Shown here in pieces: positions 40,561 through 50,092 of a stretch of 64,000 nucleotides of DNA (position 1 is the first letter of the stretch; every line of letters begins with the position of its first letter). The position numbers and the translations under genes are program-made. The notes under the pieces were generated by a model. That model saw nothing but the letters and a program-made list of their open reading frames with translations. It made no database searches and had not been told where the DNA came from. Origin of the DNA: Phytohabitans aurantiacus (GTDB taxonomy: Bacteria > Actinomycetota > Actinomycetes > Mycobacteriales > Micromonosporaceae); NCBI RefSeq assembly GCF_027923225.1, contig NZ_BSDI01000036.1:1-64000 (forward strand), written 5' to 3'.

Positions 40561-43500
40561 TTACGGGTGGGTTAGGCGGAGGGTTTGGATTTGGAATGGG
40601 CGGAGCACTAGGTGGGCTGGGTTGATGGGTGGCTGTGGGAGTGGGCGTTCCAGCAGGTCTACCGCGGTCACTGACGTCGGCTCGAAGCCGAAGTGAATGG
40701 CCGTCGTCGTGCGGGTGCCGGTTGACTCGTACAAGCGGACTATGACGTCGCCGGATCTGTCGTCGGCCAGCTTCACGGCCTCGACTACCACCGCGGGATT
40801 GTCCACTGTCACCAGGGGCGCGGGCGGTACTGCGTCGCCGCCGGCTACGACGCGGAGCGGGAGGTTCAACGCGTAGCCCTCCGCCACGGCGTCCACTATG
40901 GAGGCGCCGGGTAGTAGGGCGTACGTGAAGCGGTGGTGGCCCTGGTCGGTGTCCGGGTCGGGGAATCGGGGTGCCCGCACGAGGCTGAGCCGCACCGTCG
41001 TCGTGGTGCCGCCGTCGTCGCGGGTGGTCCGGGTGACGTCGTGCCCGTACGTGGAGTCGTTGAGCACCGCCACGCCGTAGCCGGGCTCGGCCACGTGGGT
41101 CCACCGGTGGGCGTACACCTCGAAGCGGGCAGAGTCCCAGCTCGTGTTGGCGTGCGTCGGCCGGTATACGTGCCCGAACTGGATCTCGGAGGCCGAGCGG
41201 TCGGCGTGCACGTCGATCGGGAACGCCGCCTTGAGGATTTTCTCGGTCTCGTGCCAGTCGACGTCGGTCTCGACCTCGACCCGGCGGCTGCCGGCCCGCA
41301 CGCGGATGGTCTGGGTGACCCGCGACGCGCCGAACGAACGGGCCACCCGGATCGCGCCGACCAGCGGTCCACTGTCGACGACGGTCACCGAGCTGGCCTC
41401 GGTCAGGTCGACCCGCTGCCGGCGGTAGTGCGCGTCGATGTCCCACGCGTCCCACTCGTTGGGCAGGTCGGGGTGGAGCTGGAGGAGGTTGCCGGGGCGG
41501 CCGGGCGCCAGCACCTCGCGGTCGGCGGTCAGGTCGCGCACCGACGACAGTAGCCCGTTGTCGTCGACGGTGACGCGGACGAGTCCGTTGTCGAGCACGA
41601 GACCGTCGACCGCCACCGGAGACGGCGGGTCCACAGGAGACAGTGGGGCCGCGCCGAGAGCGGGTACCTCGACGAAGACCGGACCGTCCGCAGCGTCGAC
41701 GACCTCGGCGCGCGCGTGCGGGGCGGCGTTGAAGACGGTGCCGTCACCCGCGAGGGCCGCCGTCGCGCAGCCGATGATGTGGCGCAGCTCGTCGGCCACC
41801 TGGGCGTACGTGGCCTCGGCTTCCCGATGCACCCATGCGATCGAGCTGCCCGGCAGGATGTCGTGGAACTGGTGGAGCAGCACGACCTTCCAGAGCCGGT
41901 CGAGCGCCTCGTACGGGTATGCGAAGCCGGTGTGCACGGCGGCGGTGGCGGCCCACAGCTCGGCCTCGCGCAGCAAATGCTCGCTGCGGCGGTTGCCGGA
42001 CTTGGTGCGCGCCTGGCTGGTGTAGGTGGCGCGGTGCAGTTCCAGGTACAGCTCACCGGACCAGACGGGCGCGTTCGGGTACTCGGCCTCGGCGGCACGG
42101 AAGAAGTCGGCCGGCTTCTCGATGACGACCCGGGCGGAGCCTTCGAGGTCGCGCAGCCGGCGTGCGGTCTCCAGCATCTCCCGGGTGGGCCCGCCACCGC
42201 CGTCGCCCCATCCGAACGGCACCAGGGACCGGGTGCCGGCGCCCTTCTCGGCGTAGTTGGCGACCGCGTGCGCGACCTCCTGTCCACTGAGGTCGGAGTT
42301 GTACGTGTCGACGGGCGGGAAGTGGGTGAAGACCCGGGTACCGTCGATGCCCTCCCAACGGAAGGTGTGGTGCGGCAGCTTGTTCGTTTGGTTCCACGAC
42401 AGCTTCTGAGTCAGGAACCAGCGGATGCCGGCGAGCCGGGCGATCTGCGGAAACGCCGCCGTGTAGCCGAACGAGTCGGGCAGCCAGATCTCCTCGCACT
42501 CCACACCGAACTCGTCCATGAAGAACCGCTTGCCGTGGACGAGTTGCCGGGCCAGGGCCTCGCCGCCGGGCAGGTTGGCGTCGGACTCGACCCACATGCC
42601 GCCGACCGGCGCCCACTGTCCCGCCTTGACCGCCTCGACGATCCGCTGGAACACGGCCGGCTGGTGCGCCTTGACCCACGCGTACTGCTGCGCCTGCGAG
42701 CCGGCGAAGACGAACTCCGGGTACTCGGCCGCGAGCGCGGTCACGTTGGCGAACGTGCGCGACGACTTGCGGATGGTCTCCCGTTGCGGCCAGAGCCAGG
42801 CGCTGTCGATGTGCGCGTGCCCGACCGCGTGGAGCGTGTGCGCGCTGGCGTGCGCGGGGCTGGCGAGCGCCGGGGCGAGCTGGGCGCGGGCGGCCGTGGC
42901 GGTGCCGGCGACGTCCTGCGCGTCGATCGCGTCCGCGGCGCGCTCCAGGGCCCGCAGGATCTCGTGCCGGCGCGGGTCGCTTGTGGACAGTTCGGCCATG
43001 AGGCCGGCGAGCACCTCCATGTCGAGGGCGAGGTGCCACGCCTCCTCGTCCAGTACGGCCAGGTCCATGAAGACCAGGCGGTACAGCGGTTCCTGGCCCG
43101 CCGTGGCCTTGTCGCCCAGCGGTGTGGGGCGGAAGCCGTGCACCATGACGTCGGGGTTGGCGGCCGCCTCGACGAGCAGCGACACCTCCTCGCCGCCCTG
43201 TGCCGGGTTCGCGATCGGCACGTACGTGTTGCGGGGCGCGACACCCTTGATGGGCGTGCCCGCGGCGTCGTACACGAGCGCCTCGGCCTGGAAACCGGGG
43301 CCGGCGCCGCTGAAGCCGAGGTCGAACACCGCCTCGACGCGCCGCCCGGCCCACTCCCGCGGCACGGTGCCGCGTACCCGGAACCACGCGGTCGACCACG
43401 GCCTGCCCCAGGGCTCGCCGACGGCCGCCGGCCGGTACTCCGCCGCCAGCGCCTCGGAGACCGGCACCGGCTCGTCCGGCACCTGCCAGACCTCGACGGC

Positions 43501-43593
43501 GAGGGGCACCCGCGCGGCGTACTTGGCCGTCAGGACGCGTTCGCGGTAGAGCCGGTCGACGCGGCGCTCGACGTGAAGGCGGTCATCGTGCAC
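40561..43593 (-). CDS. Glycoside hydrolase family 38 alpha-mannosidase
   Basis: A 1010-residue cytoplasmic exo-alpha-mannosidase. N-terminal beta domain (1-240), catalytic domain with zinc ligands in HAHID (259-263) and a further His in THFPP, likely nucleophile Asp338 in WVESDANLPGGE (usually PDCN or SDxN in the family), then a helical middle and beta-sandwich C-terminal domains. Length matches bacterial GH38 (about 1000). GTG 43593 has an AAGGG ribosome site. It follows the GH4 gene by 31 bases on the same strand; the two form one transcript divergent from the kinase/importer operon. No signal peptide. Confidence 0.92.
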   Translation of the reverse strand: MHDDRLHVERRVDRLYRERVLTAKYAARVPLAVEVWQVPDEPVPVSEALAAEYRPAAVGEPWGRPWSTAWFRVRGTVPREWAGRRVEAVFDLGFSGAGPGFQAEALVYDAAGTPIKGVAPRNTYVPIANPAQGGEEVSLLVEAAANPDVMVHGFRPTPLGDKATAGQEPLYRLVFMDLAVLDEEAWHLALDMEVLAGLMAELSTSDPRRHEILRALERAADAIDAQDVAGTATAARAQLAPALASPAHASAHTLHAVGHAHIDSAWLWPQRETIRKSSRTFANVTALAAEYPEFVFAGSQAQQYAWVKAHQPAVFQRIVEAVKAGQWAPVGGMWVESDANLPGGEALARQLVHGKRFFMDEFGVECEEIWLPDSFGYTAAFPQIARLAGIRWFLTQKLSWNQTNKLPHHTFRWEGIDGTRVFTHFPPVDTYNSDLSGQEVAHAVANYAEKGAGTRSLVPFGWGDGGGGPTREMLETARRLRDLEGSARVVIEKPADFFRAAEAEYPNAPVWSGELYLELHRATYTSQARTKSGNRRSEHLLREAELWAATAAVHTGFAYPYEALDRLWKVVLLHQFHDILPGSSIAWVHREAEATYAQVADELRHIIGCATAALAGDGTVFNAAPHARAEVVDAADGPVFVEVPALGAAPLSPVDPPSPVAVDGLVLDNGLVRVTVDDNGLLSSVRDLTADREVLAPGRPGNLLQLHPDLPNEWDAWDIDAHYRRQRVDLTEASSVTVVDSGPLVGAIRVARSFGASRVTQTIRVRAGSRRVEVETDVDWHETEKILKAAFPIDVHADRSASEIQFGHVYRPTHANTSWDSARFEVYAHRWTHVAEPGYGVAVLNDSTYGHDVTRTTRDDGGTTTTVRLSLVRAPRFPDPDTDQGHHRFTYALLPGASIVDAVAEGYALNLPLRVVAGGDAVPPAPLVTVDNPAVVVEAVKLADDRSGDVIVRLYESTGTRTTTAIHFGFEPTSVTAVDLLERPLPQPPINPAHLVLRPFQIQTLRLTHP

Positions 43594-43607
43594 GGAACAG
43601 GCCCTTC

Positions 43608-43643
43608 TAGCGGAGGTACGACAACTAGCGGAGGTACGACAAC
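43608..43643. repeat. 18-bp perfect direct repeat spanning the GH4 stop
   Basis: TAGCGGAGGTACGACAAC occurs twice back to back (43608-43625, 43626-43643). On the minus strand the codons LSYLR-stop are thus followed at once by a second LSYLR-stop. A recent slip duplication. Confidence 0.9.
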
Positions 43644-44968
43644 TGCGGGAAGTGGTCCACGTACGCGTCTAGCATCCGCCGCGCGACCGTGACCGAGCCG
43701 ACGAGCGGGTGCAGCGCGAGCGCCTTGTGCGCGGCGCGGCGCGAACCCTGTAGCGCGGCCTCGATGGTGGCCCGCTCGACCGCCTTGACGCTGCCGACGA
43801 GGCCGGCGGCGTGCGCGGGCAACTGGTTGATGACGACCTGGTGCGGGCCGTTGGCGTCGACCACGCACGGCACCTCGACGACCGCGTCGGCGTCCACGAT
43901 GGACAGCGCCGATCGGTTGCGCACGTTGAGGATGAGCATGGTGCGCTCGTCGCGGGCGACGGCCCGCATGATCGAGAGCGCGACCTGTTCATACCCGCCG
44001 GACTCCATGTCGTCGGAGTCGCGGTCGCCCGCGCCGGCGATGTCGCGGGTGTCGGCCATGTAGGTGGCCTCGCGTTCGGCGCGGGTGCGCCGCCACGCGT
44101 CCAGCGCCGTGCCGGCGTCGCGCTGGGTCTCCGCGTAGAAGTCGTGCTGCTGGCGCAGCAGGAACGCGCCGCGCGTCTGGGTCGCGGTGCGCGCGGCCTG
44201 CACCGCCTCGTGCGCGTAGTAGTAGTAATAGAGGTACTCGTTGGGGATCGCGCCGAGCGTGCGCAGCCAGTCCGCCCCGAAGAGCTTGCCCTCCTCGAAG
44301 GAGCCGAGCGCCTCCGGGTTGTCGAGCAGGCGCGGCAGGTGGTCGCGCCCCTCGACGTACACGCCGCGCAGCCAGCCGAGGTGGTTGAGGCCGGCGTAGT
44401 CGAACCGGGCGGTGGCCGGGTCGATGCCGAGCAGCTTGGCCACCCGCCGGGTCAGCCCCACCGGCGAGTCGCAGATGCCGATGACCCGGTCGCCCAGGTG
44501 AGCGGCCATGGCCTCGGTGACAAGGCCCGCCGGGTTGGTGAAGTTGATCGTCCAGGCGTTCGGGGCCAGCTCCGCGATCAGCCGCGCCACCTCGATCGCC
44601 ACGGGCACGGTACGCAGGCCGTAGGAGATTCCTCCCGCGCCGACCGTTTCCTGCCCGAGTACGCCCAGGTCCAGCGCGACCCGCTCGTCGATGACCCGCC
44701 CCTCCAGGCCACCGACCCGGATCGCGGAGAACACGAAGTCGGCGCCGATCAGAGCCTCTTTCAGGTCGGTCGTCACCGAGACGCCAATAGCGACGCCGGG
44801 TTCGAGCGCCGCCTGCTGGTCGAGTACGTGCCGGATCGCGGTCAGCCTGTTGAGGTCGACGTCGTACAGCACGAGGTCGGTCACCCGCGGCTCGCCGCGC
44901 TCCGCGAGCAGGGCCCGGTGGATGAGGGGTACCCGGAACCCCCCACCCCCGAGGATCACCAGTTTCAC
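43625..44968 (-). CDS. Glycoside hydrolase family 4, 6-phospho-beta-glucosidase-like
   Basis: A 447-residue NAD- and Mn-dependent glycosidase. N-terminal Rossmann motif LGGGGFRVPL, the NFTNPAGLVTEA and GICDSPVGL (Cys metal ligand) segments, and GLNHLGW (His ligand) identify the 6-phospho-beta-glucosidase branch of GH4, which oxidises C3 during hydrolysis. It is the first gene of the minus-strand operon, with GH38 next. Because no PTS is present, either the kinase at 45169 or another source must supply phosphorylated substrate, or it acts on unphosphorylated sugars as some GH4 do. Confidence 0.9.
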   Translation of the reverse strand: MKLVILGGGGFRVPLIHRALLAERGEPRVTDLVLYDVDLNRLTAIRHVLDQQAALEPGVAIGVSVTTDLKEALIGADFVFSAIRVGGLEGRVIDERVALDLGVLGQETVGAGGISYGLRTVPVAIEVARLIAELAPNAWTINFTNPAGLVTEAMAAHLGDRVIGICDSPVGLTRRVAKLLGIDPATARFDYAGLNHLGWLRGVYVEGRDHLPRLLDNPEALGSFEEGKLFGADWLRTLGAIPNEYLYYYYYAHEAVQAARTATQTRGAFLLRQQHDFYAETQRDAGTALDAWRRTRAEREATYMADTRDIAGAGDRDSDDMESGGYEQVALSIMRAVARDERTMLILNVRNRSALSIVDADAVVEVPCVVDANGPHQVVINQLPAHAAGLVGSVKAVERATIEAALQGSRRAAHKALALHPLVGSVTVARRMLDAYVDHFPQLSYLR

Positions 44969-45168
44969 GTTTTGGTCACCTCCGCGGCTCCGGCGTCAGA
45001 TCGTTGAACGTCTGACCACCGCTGAACTGGGCTGGATCGTATCAGCCAAACTCGCGCATGGCGATGACTGACTTTGAACAGGTATTGCCATCACAGCTAC
45101 AAGGGGTGCACACTCATGCGCAATGTTGGACGGTCCGCCGCGCAGGTCACGCAGGAAGGAGGCGAAGC

Positions 45169-46170
45169 ATGAGCGAGCGCACACCGGATGTCTTCCTGTC
45201 CGGCCTGCTCTTCGCCGACATCGTCTTCTCCGGCATGACCAAGCCGCCTACGCTCGGCACCGAGACCTGGACGCGCGGCATGGACTCCGGCCCTGGCGGG
45301 ATCGCCAACTTCGCTGTCGCGCTGCGCCGGCTCGGCCTGCGGACCGGGCTGGCCGCGGCGTTCGGTGCCGACATGCTCGGCGACTACTGCTGGGCCGAGC
45401 TGGCGGGGCGCGAGGGCGTCGACCTGACCCGATCCCGCCGGTTCCCCGGCTGGCGCACGCCGGTGACGGTGGCGCTCGCGTACGACAACGACCGCGCACT
45501 TGTCACGCACGGGCAGCCGCCCCCGCTCTCCCCCGACGACCTCGTCGGCCAACCACCGGCGAGCCGCGCGGCAGCGGTACACCTTGGAGAGGAGCCGCAA
45601 AGCTGGCTGTCCCGCGCGCAGGCCCAGGAGACGCTGGTCTTCGCTGATCTTGGTTGGGATCCGTCCGGCGCCTGGGCGCCGGAGACGCTCGAACAGCTCT
45701 CGCACTGCCACGCGTTCCTACCCAACGCGGGCGAGGCCATGCGGTACACGGCGACCGACTCCCCCGACGCGGCGCTCGCCCGCCTCGCGGACCTGGTGCC
45801 GGTGGCGGTCGTGACGCTCGGCCCCGACGGCGCGCTCGCGGTCGACAACACCACCGGCGAGTCCGCCGCGGTGGCCGGCCTGCGCGTGCCCGCGCTCGAC
45901 CCGACCGGCGCCGGCGACGTGTTCGGCGCCGCCTTCATCTTCGCCACCCTCGCGGGTCGCCCGCTGGCCGAACGCCTGCGGTTCGCGAACCTCGCCGCGG
46001 CGCTGTCCGTGCAGCGGCTCGGCGGGGCGATGGCCGCGCCGAGCTGGGCGGACATCGCCGAGTGGTGGCGCACGACCAGGGCCGGCGACCCCGACCTGAG
46101 TCATGAGTACGGCTTCCTTGGTGACTGGATTTCTGAGAACGTGACTTTTGAAGGGTGGGACAACCCATGA
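45169..46170 (+). CDS. PfkB-family carbohydrate kinase
   Basis: A 333-residue ribokinase-like sugar kinase. N-terminal GLLFADIVFSG, the GPGGIANFAVALRRLGLRTG segment (PfkB signature 1 type) and PTGAGDVFGAAF (signature 2; Asp is the catalytic base). ATG 45169 has the ribosome site AAGGAGG; longer frame to 45058 has none. It opens the plus-strand operon kinase-binding protein-two permeases-phosphodiesterase, with an ATGA overlap to the binding-protein gene. It likely phosphorylates the imported or released sugar; which one is unknown. Confidence 0.88.
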   Translation: MSERTPDVFLSGLLFADIVFSGMTKPPTLGTETWTRGMDSGPGGIANFAVALRRLGLRTGLAAAFGADMLGDYCWAELAGREGVDLTRSRRFPGWRTPVTVALAYDNDRALVTHGQPPPLSPDDLVGQPPASRAAAVHLGEEPQSWLSRAQAQETLVFADLGWDPSGAWAPETLEQLSHCHAFLPNAGEAMRYTATDSPDAALARLADLVPVAVVTLGPDGALAVDNTTGESAAVAGLRVPALDPTGAGDVFGAAFIFATLAGRPLAERLRFANLAAALSVQRLGGAMAAPSWADIAEWWRTTRAGDPDLSHEYGFLGDWISENVTFEGWDNP

Positions 46171-47459
46171 CAATCTCCCGCAGACGGCTGCTGCAGGCGG
46201 GCCTGTTCACCGTGGCCACCGCGGCCGTCGGCGCCTCCGCGGCGTGCGGCGGCGACGACGAGTCGGGCAGCACGGGCGGCGACAGCAAGGACCTGTCGCT
46301 CTGGTACTGGTCGGGCGGCCTGAGCGAGAAGGTGGTCGCCGATGTCTCCACGCAGTTCTCCGACATCACGTTCAAGGCGACCCAGGTGGGTGGCAGCTTC
46401 AAGGACAAGCTGGTCACCACGATCACGAGCCGCCAGTTCATGCCCGACATCACCGGCATCAAGGGCGAGGACATCGCGTACTTCATGGGCCAGGCCGGCC
46501 AGTTCCTCGACCTCAACGAGCTGGGCGCGGGCGACCTGAAGAGCCAGTACCTCGAGTGGAAGTGGAAGCAGGGCAGCACCCCCGACGGCAAGCTCATCGG
46601 CTTCCCCATCGACATCGGGCCGACCGCGCTGTTCTACCGCGCCGACATCTTCAAGAAGGCCGGCCTGCCCTCCGAGGTGGCCGACGTGACCGCCGCGATG
46701 TCCACATGGGACGCGTTCTTCGACAACGGCGCGAAGCTCAAGAAGGCGCTGCCGGGCACGTTCATGGTCGGCGAGGCGGTCGAGGTGTACGACATGGCCG
46801 TCGGGCAGTCCACCAAGCGGTACGCCGACGCGGACAAGAAGTTCATCGGCGACCAGGAGCACATCCGTCGGGCGTGGGACCTCGCCACCAAGGCGGTCCA
46901 GCTGGGCATCAGCTTCAAGGTGGCGAGCGGCGGCCAGGACGCGAACGCCGCCTGGAACCAGGGCACGCTGCCCGCCAAGCTCGGCGCGGCCTGGGTCGCC
47001 GGCGACATCAAGTCGGCGGCCGAGAAGACCTCCGGCAACTGGCGGATCGCGCCGATGCCGGACGGCCCCGCGAACCAGGGCGGCTCGTTCCTGTCGATCC
47101 CGAAGAGCTCGGGCAACCCGAAGAAGGCGTTCGAAATCATCACGTGGCTGCTGAACGCGGACAACCAGGCGCGCGGTTACACCGACGCGGGCCTGTTCCC
47201 GGCCGCGCCGGCCGCGTACAAGATGTCCGCGCTCACCTCGCCGGACGAGTTCTTCGGCGGGCAGGTCACGATCGACGTGCTGGGCGCCGCCGCGGAGAAG
47301 ATCCCGATCGCGTACGAGAGCGAGTACGACAGCGTGCTGCGCGAGCCGTTCGCGGCCGAGCTGAGCAACGTGGAGACGAAGGGCAAGGACCCGGAGGCCG
47401 CGTGGAACGACGCCGTGTCAGCGGCGAAGAAGGCCGGGGAACGGGTGGGAGTCTCCTGA
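46167..47459 (+). CDS. ABC transporter sugar-binding lipoprotein
   Basis: A 430-residue extracytoplasmic solute-binding protein of the oligosaccharide (family 1) type. N-terminus MTISRRRLLQAG looks Tat-compatible and ends in a lipobox near SAAC (Cys about 31). Typical landmarks: YWSGG, MPDITGIKGEDIA, YRADIFKKAG and FPIDIGPTALFY. The ATG overlaps the kinase stop (ATGA). It would capture the oligosaccharide whose breakdown the neighbouring GH2/GH76/GH38/GH4 enzymes complete. Confidence 0.92.
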   Translation: MTISRRRLLQAGLFTVATAAVGASAACGGDDESGSTGGDSKDLSLWYWSGGLSEKVVADVSTQFSDITFKATQVGGSFKDKLVTTITSRQFMPDITGIKGEDIAYFMGQAGQFLDLNELGAGDLKSQYLEWKWKQGSTPDGKLIGFPIDIGPTALFYRADIFKKAGLPSEVADVTAAMSTWDAFFDNGAKLKKALPGTFMVGEAVEVYDMAVGQSTKRYADADKKFIGDQEHIRRAWDLATKAVQLGISFKVASGGQDANAAWNQGTLPAKLGAAWVAGDIKSAAEKTSGNWRIAPMPDGPANQGGSFLSIPKSSGNPKKAFEIITWLLNADNQARGYTDAGLFPAAPAAYKMSALTSPDEFFGGQVTIDVLGAAAEKIPIAYESEYDSVLREPFAAELSNVETKGKDPEAAWNDAVSAAKKAGERVGVS

Positions 47460-47460
47460 C

Positions 47461-48387
47461 GTGACCCTGTCCCGCACAGCCGCGCCGGTGGCGCGAGGTC
47501 GCCGCCGGCGCGTGCTGGCCTACTGGCCGCAGTACCTCGCGATCTCGCCGTTCTACGTCCTGTTCGCGGTATTCGGCCTGGCACCCCTACTGTTCTCGTT
47601 CTACCTGGCGTTCCAGCGCTGGGACGGCATCGGCGAGATGCAGTTCGCGGGACTGGACAACTTCCAGTACCTGATCAAGGACGACGTCTTCTGGCTGTCG
47701 CTGTGGAACACCCTGCTCATCTGGGTGATGTCGACGGTGCCGACGCTCACGCTCGCCCTGGTACTGGCCGTGCTCCTGCACTCGGTCAAGCGCTTCAAGG
47801 CGTTCTACCGGATGGCGTTCTTCATCCCGAACATCACCTCGACGGTCGCGATCTCGATCTTCTTCGGCGCACTGTTCGCCACGAACTACGGGCTCGTCAA
47901 CGCGGGGCTGGAGGCGGTGGGCCTGCCCGAGGTGGCGTGGCTGCAGAACGCCTGGGGCATCAAAATCGTCATCGCGGTGCTCACGGTGTGGCAGTGGACC
48001 GGGTACAACGCCATCATCTACCTCGCCGGCCTGCAGACGATCCCGAGCGACCTGTACGAGCAGGCGCGGATCGACGGCGCCAACGCGGTGCAGCTGTTCC
48101 GCCACGTCACGCTGCCGTTGCTGCGCCCCATCATCCTGTTCACGGTGGTGCTGTCGACCATCGGCGGCCTGCAGACGTTCACCGAGCCGAAGGTGCTGCT
48201 CGGCGACACCGCCGGCACCGGGCAGAGCGGCCTGACCATGGTCTTCTACTTCTACCGGCAGGCGTTCTCGCACAACGACTACGGGTACGGCGCGGCGATC
48301 GCGGTGGTCGTGTTGCTCGTCGTGGCGCTCTTCACGATTCTCAACTGGGCTCTGGTCCAGCGTGGACAGAGCGAGAGGAGCCGGTGA
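47461..48387 (+). CDS. ABC sugar transporter permease, MalF/UgpA type
   Basis: A 308-residue inner-membrane permease with six helices. The EAA loop for ATPase contact reads EQARIDGANAVQLFRHVTLPLLRP. GTG 47461 lies one base after the binding-protein stop; its own stop overlaps the next ATG by one base. Works with the MalG-like partner and a binding protein. No ATPase gene is in the locus. Confidence 0.93.
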   Translation: MTLSRTAAPVARGRRRRVLAYWPQYLAISPFYVLFAVFGLAPLLFSFYLAFQRWDGIGEMQFAGLDNFQYLIKDDVFWLSLWNTLLIWVMSTVPTLTLALVLAVLLHSVKRFKAFYRMAFFIPNITSTVAISIFFGALFATNYGLVNAGLEAVGLPEVAWLQNAWGIKIVIAVLTVWQWTGYNAIIYLAGLQTIPSDLYEQARIDGANAVQLFRHVTLPLLRPIILFTVVLSTIGGLQTFTEPKVLLGDTAGTGQSGLTMVFYFYRQAFSHNDYGYGAAIAVVVLLVVALFTILNWALVQRGQSERSR

Positions 48388-49211
48388 TGACCAGGCGCAC
48401 GCGCGGGCTGCTGCTGCACGGGGTGCTGATTCTCGGCACAGTCCTGGCGATGTTCCCGTTCTACTGGATGGTGGTCATGGCCACCAACTCCACATCGGAC
48501 ATCTACCAGTTCCCGCCCAAGCTCACCTTCGGCGGGCAGCTCGTCACCAACCTGCGCAACGTGCTCGACAGCATCGACTTCTGGGGCTCGATGCTCAACA
48601 CCGTAATCGTCGCGTGCACCACGACGGCGCTCGTGCTCTTCTTCGACTCCCTGGCCGCGTTCGCGTTCGCGAAGTACGACTTCCCGGGCCGGCGCATGCT
48701 GTTCGGCGTACTGATCGGCACGTTCTTCCTGCCCGTCGGGCTCGCCGTCATCCCCGGGTTCGTCATCATGGTCGAGCTCGGCTGGGTCGGCTCGCTCAAG
48801 GCGCTCATCGTGCCGGCCGCCGCCAACGCGTTCGGCATCTTCTTCCTGCGCCAGTACATCCACAACGCGGTACCCGATTCGGTGCTCGACGCGGCGCGGC
48901 TCGACGGCGCGGGCTTCTTCCGGCAGTACCTCAGCGTCGTCGTCCCGATCATCCGGCCGGGCCTCGCGTTCCTGGGCATCTACACATTCATCGCGGCGTG
49001 GAACGACTTCATCTGGCCGCTGGTCGTGCTCGTCAACCCCGACCAGCTCACTCTCCAGGTGGCGCTGCAGCAACTCAACAGCGTGCACGGCCTGGACTAC
49101 AGTCGCATCATGACCGGCGCGCTGCTGTCCGTCATCCCGCTGATCGCGATGTTCCTGCTCTTCGCGCGCAACTTCGTCGGCGACCTGGCCAAGGGAGCCG
49201 TGAGAGAGTGA
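48387..49211 (+). CDS. ABC sugar transporter permease, MalG/UgpE type
   Basis: A 274-residue permease; the EAA loop is LDAARLDGAGFFRQYLSVVVPIIRPG. Six membrane helices expected. ATG 48387 overlaps the previous stop. The stop overlaps the next gene (GTGA). Because the nucleotide-binding subunit is missing here, a shared MsiK-type ATPase elsewhere in the genome is expected, as is usual in actinomycetes. Confidence 0.93.
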   Translation: MTRRTRGLLLHGVLILGTVLAMFPFYWMVVMATNSTSDIYQFPPKLTFGGQLVTNLRNVLDSIDFWGSMLNTVIVACTTTALVLFFDSLAAFAFAKYDFPGRRMLFGVLIGTFFLPVGLAVIPGFVIMVELGWVGSLKALIVPAAANAFGIFFLRQYIHNAVPDSVLDAARLDGAGFFRQYLSVVVPIIRPGLAFLGIYTFIAAWNDFIWPLVVLVNPDQLTLQVALQQLNSVHGLDYSRIMTGALLSVIPLIAMFLLFARNFVGDLAKGAVRE

Positions 49212-49999
49212 GGGTCGCGACGCTGAACATCTGGCACGACCGCGGGCCCTGGCCGGAGCGGCTGCCGCTGATCCGGCACGAGCTGGCACGCCTGAAACCC
49301 GACGCGATCGGCCTGCAGGAGGTGCTGCGCGACGTCTCCGCACCCCCCACAGTAGACACCTGCCAGGCGCTCGCGATCGCGCACGGCCTCGGATACCACG
49401 TCGCCTACGCCCCGGCCGCGCCGCGCGACGAGCGGAGCGGAGTCTGGCAGGGCCGGATCTGGCAGGGCAATGCCGTCCTGAGCCCGTGGCCCATCCGGAC
49501 CCGGCACGTCGTCCCGCTGCCCGGCGCCGACGAGGCCGAGCCGCGCGCGCTGCTGTACGCGCTGGTCCAGACGCCGCTCGGCGACCTCCCCGCGTTCGTC
49601 ACCCACCTGGCCTGGGAGCCGCACCACGCCCCGCTGCGGCTGCGGCAGGCCGCTTATGTGGCGGCGCACGTCGACGCGCTCTCACCGCCGGGCGCGCTGC
49701 CCGCCGTGCTGCTCGGCGACTTCAACGCCGAGCCGGACTCGGTGGAGATGAAGTATCTGTGCGACGCGGGCTTCGCCGACGCGTGGGGTGACGCGGCGCC
49801 GGGCTACACCTTCGACGAAACCAACGACTACGCCCGGGCCGCGGGCGAGGCGAGCTGCCGGATCGACTACATCCTGGTACGCGGAAGCGCCGCCACCCCG
49901 CTCGACACCCGGCTCGCGTTCACCACACCCGACCGCTCCGGCGCCGCGCCCGTTTGGCCCTCCGACCACTTCGGCGTAGTAACCGACCTAGCCCTGTAA
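49208..49999 (+). CDS. Endonuclease/exonuclease/phosphatase-fold phosphodiesterase
   Basis: A 263-residue protein of the EEP superfamily, cytoplasmic as read (no signal). Motifs: TLNIWHDRGPW (Asn), GLQEV (metal-binding Glu), GDFNAEPDS (catalytic Asp/Asn), RIDYILVRG and WPSDHFGVV (terminal Asp-His). It could cleave phosphodiesters in nucleic acids, phospholipids or sugar phosphates. It is the last gene of the importer operon with a GTGA overlap, so a role on a sugar phosphodiester is tempting but unproven. Confidence 0.85.
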   Translation: MRVATLNIWHDRGPWPERLPLIRHELARLKPDAIGLQEVLRDVSAPPTVDTCQALAIAHGLGYHVAYAPAAPRDERSGVWQGRIWQGNAVLSPWPIRTRHVVPLPGADEAEPRALLYALVQTPLGDLPAFVTHLAWEPHHAPLRLRQAAYVAAHVDALSPPGALPAVLLGDFNAEPDSVEMKYLCDAGFADAWGDAAPGYTFDETNDYARAAGEASCRIDYILVRGSAATPLDTRLAFTTPDRSGAAPVWPSDHFGVVTDLAL

Positions 50000-50092
50000 C
50001 CCCGACGCGCGACCCGCCCCACGCGCGACCCGCCCCACGCGCGGGTTGCCCACGCGCGGCCCGGGGCGCGGCGACGCGCCGCGCCGCGCCGC

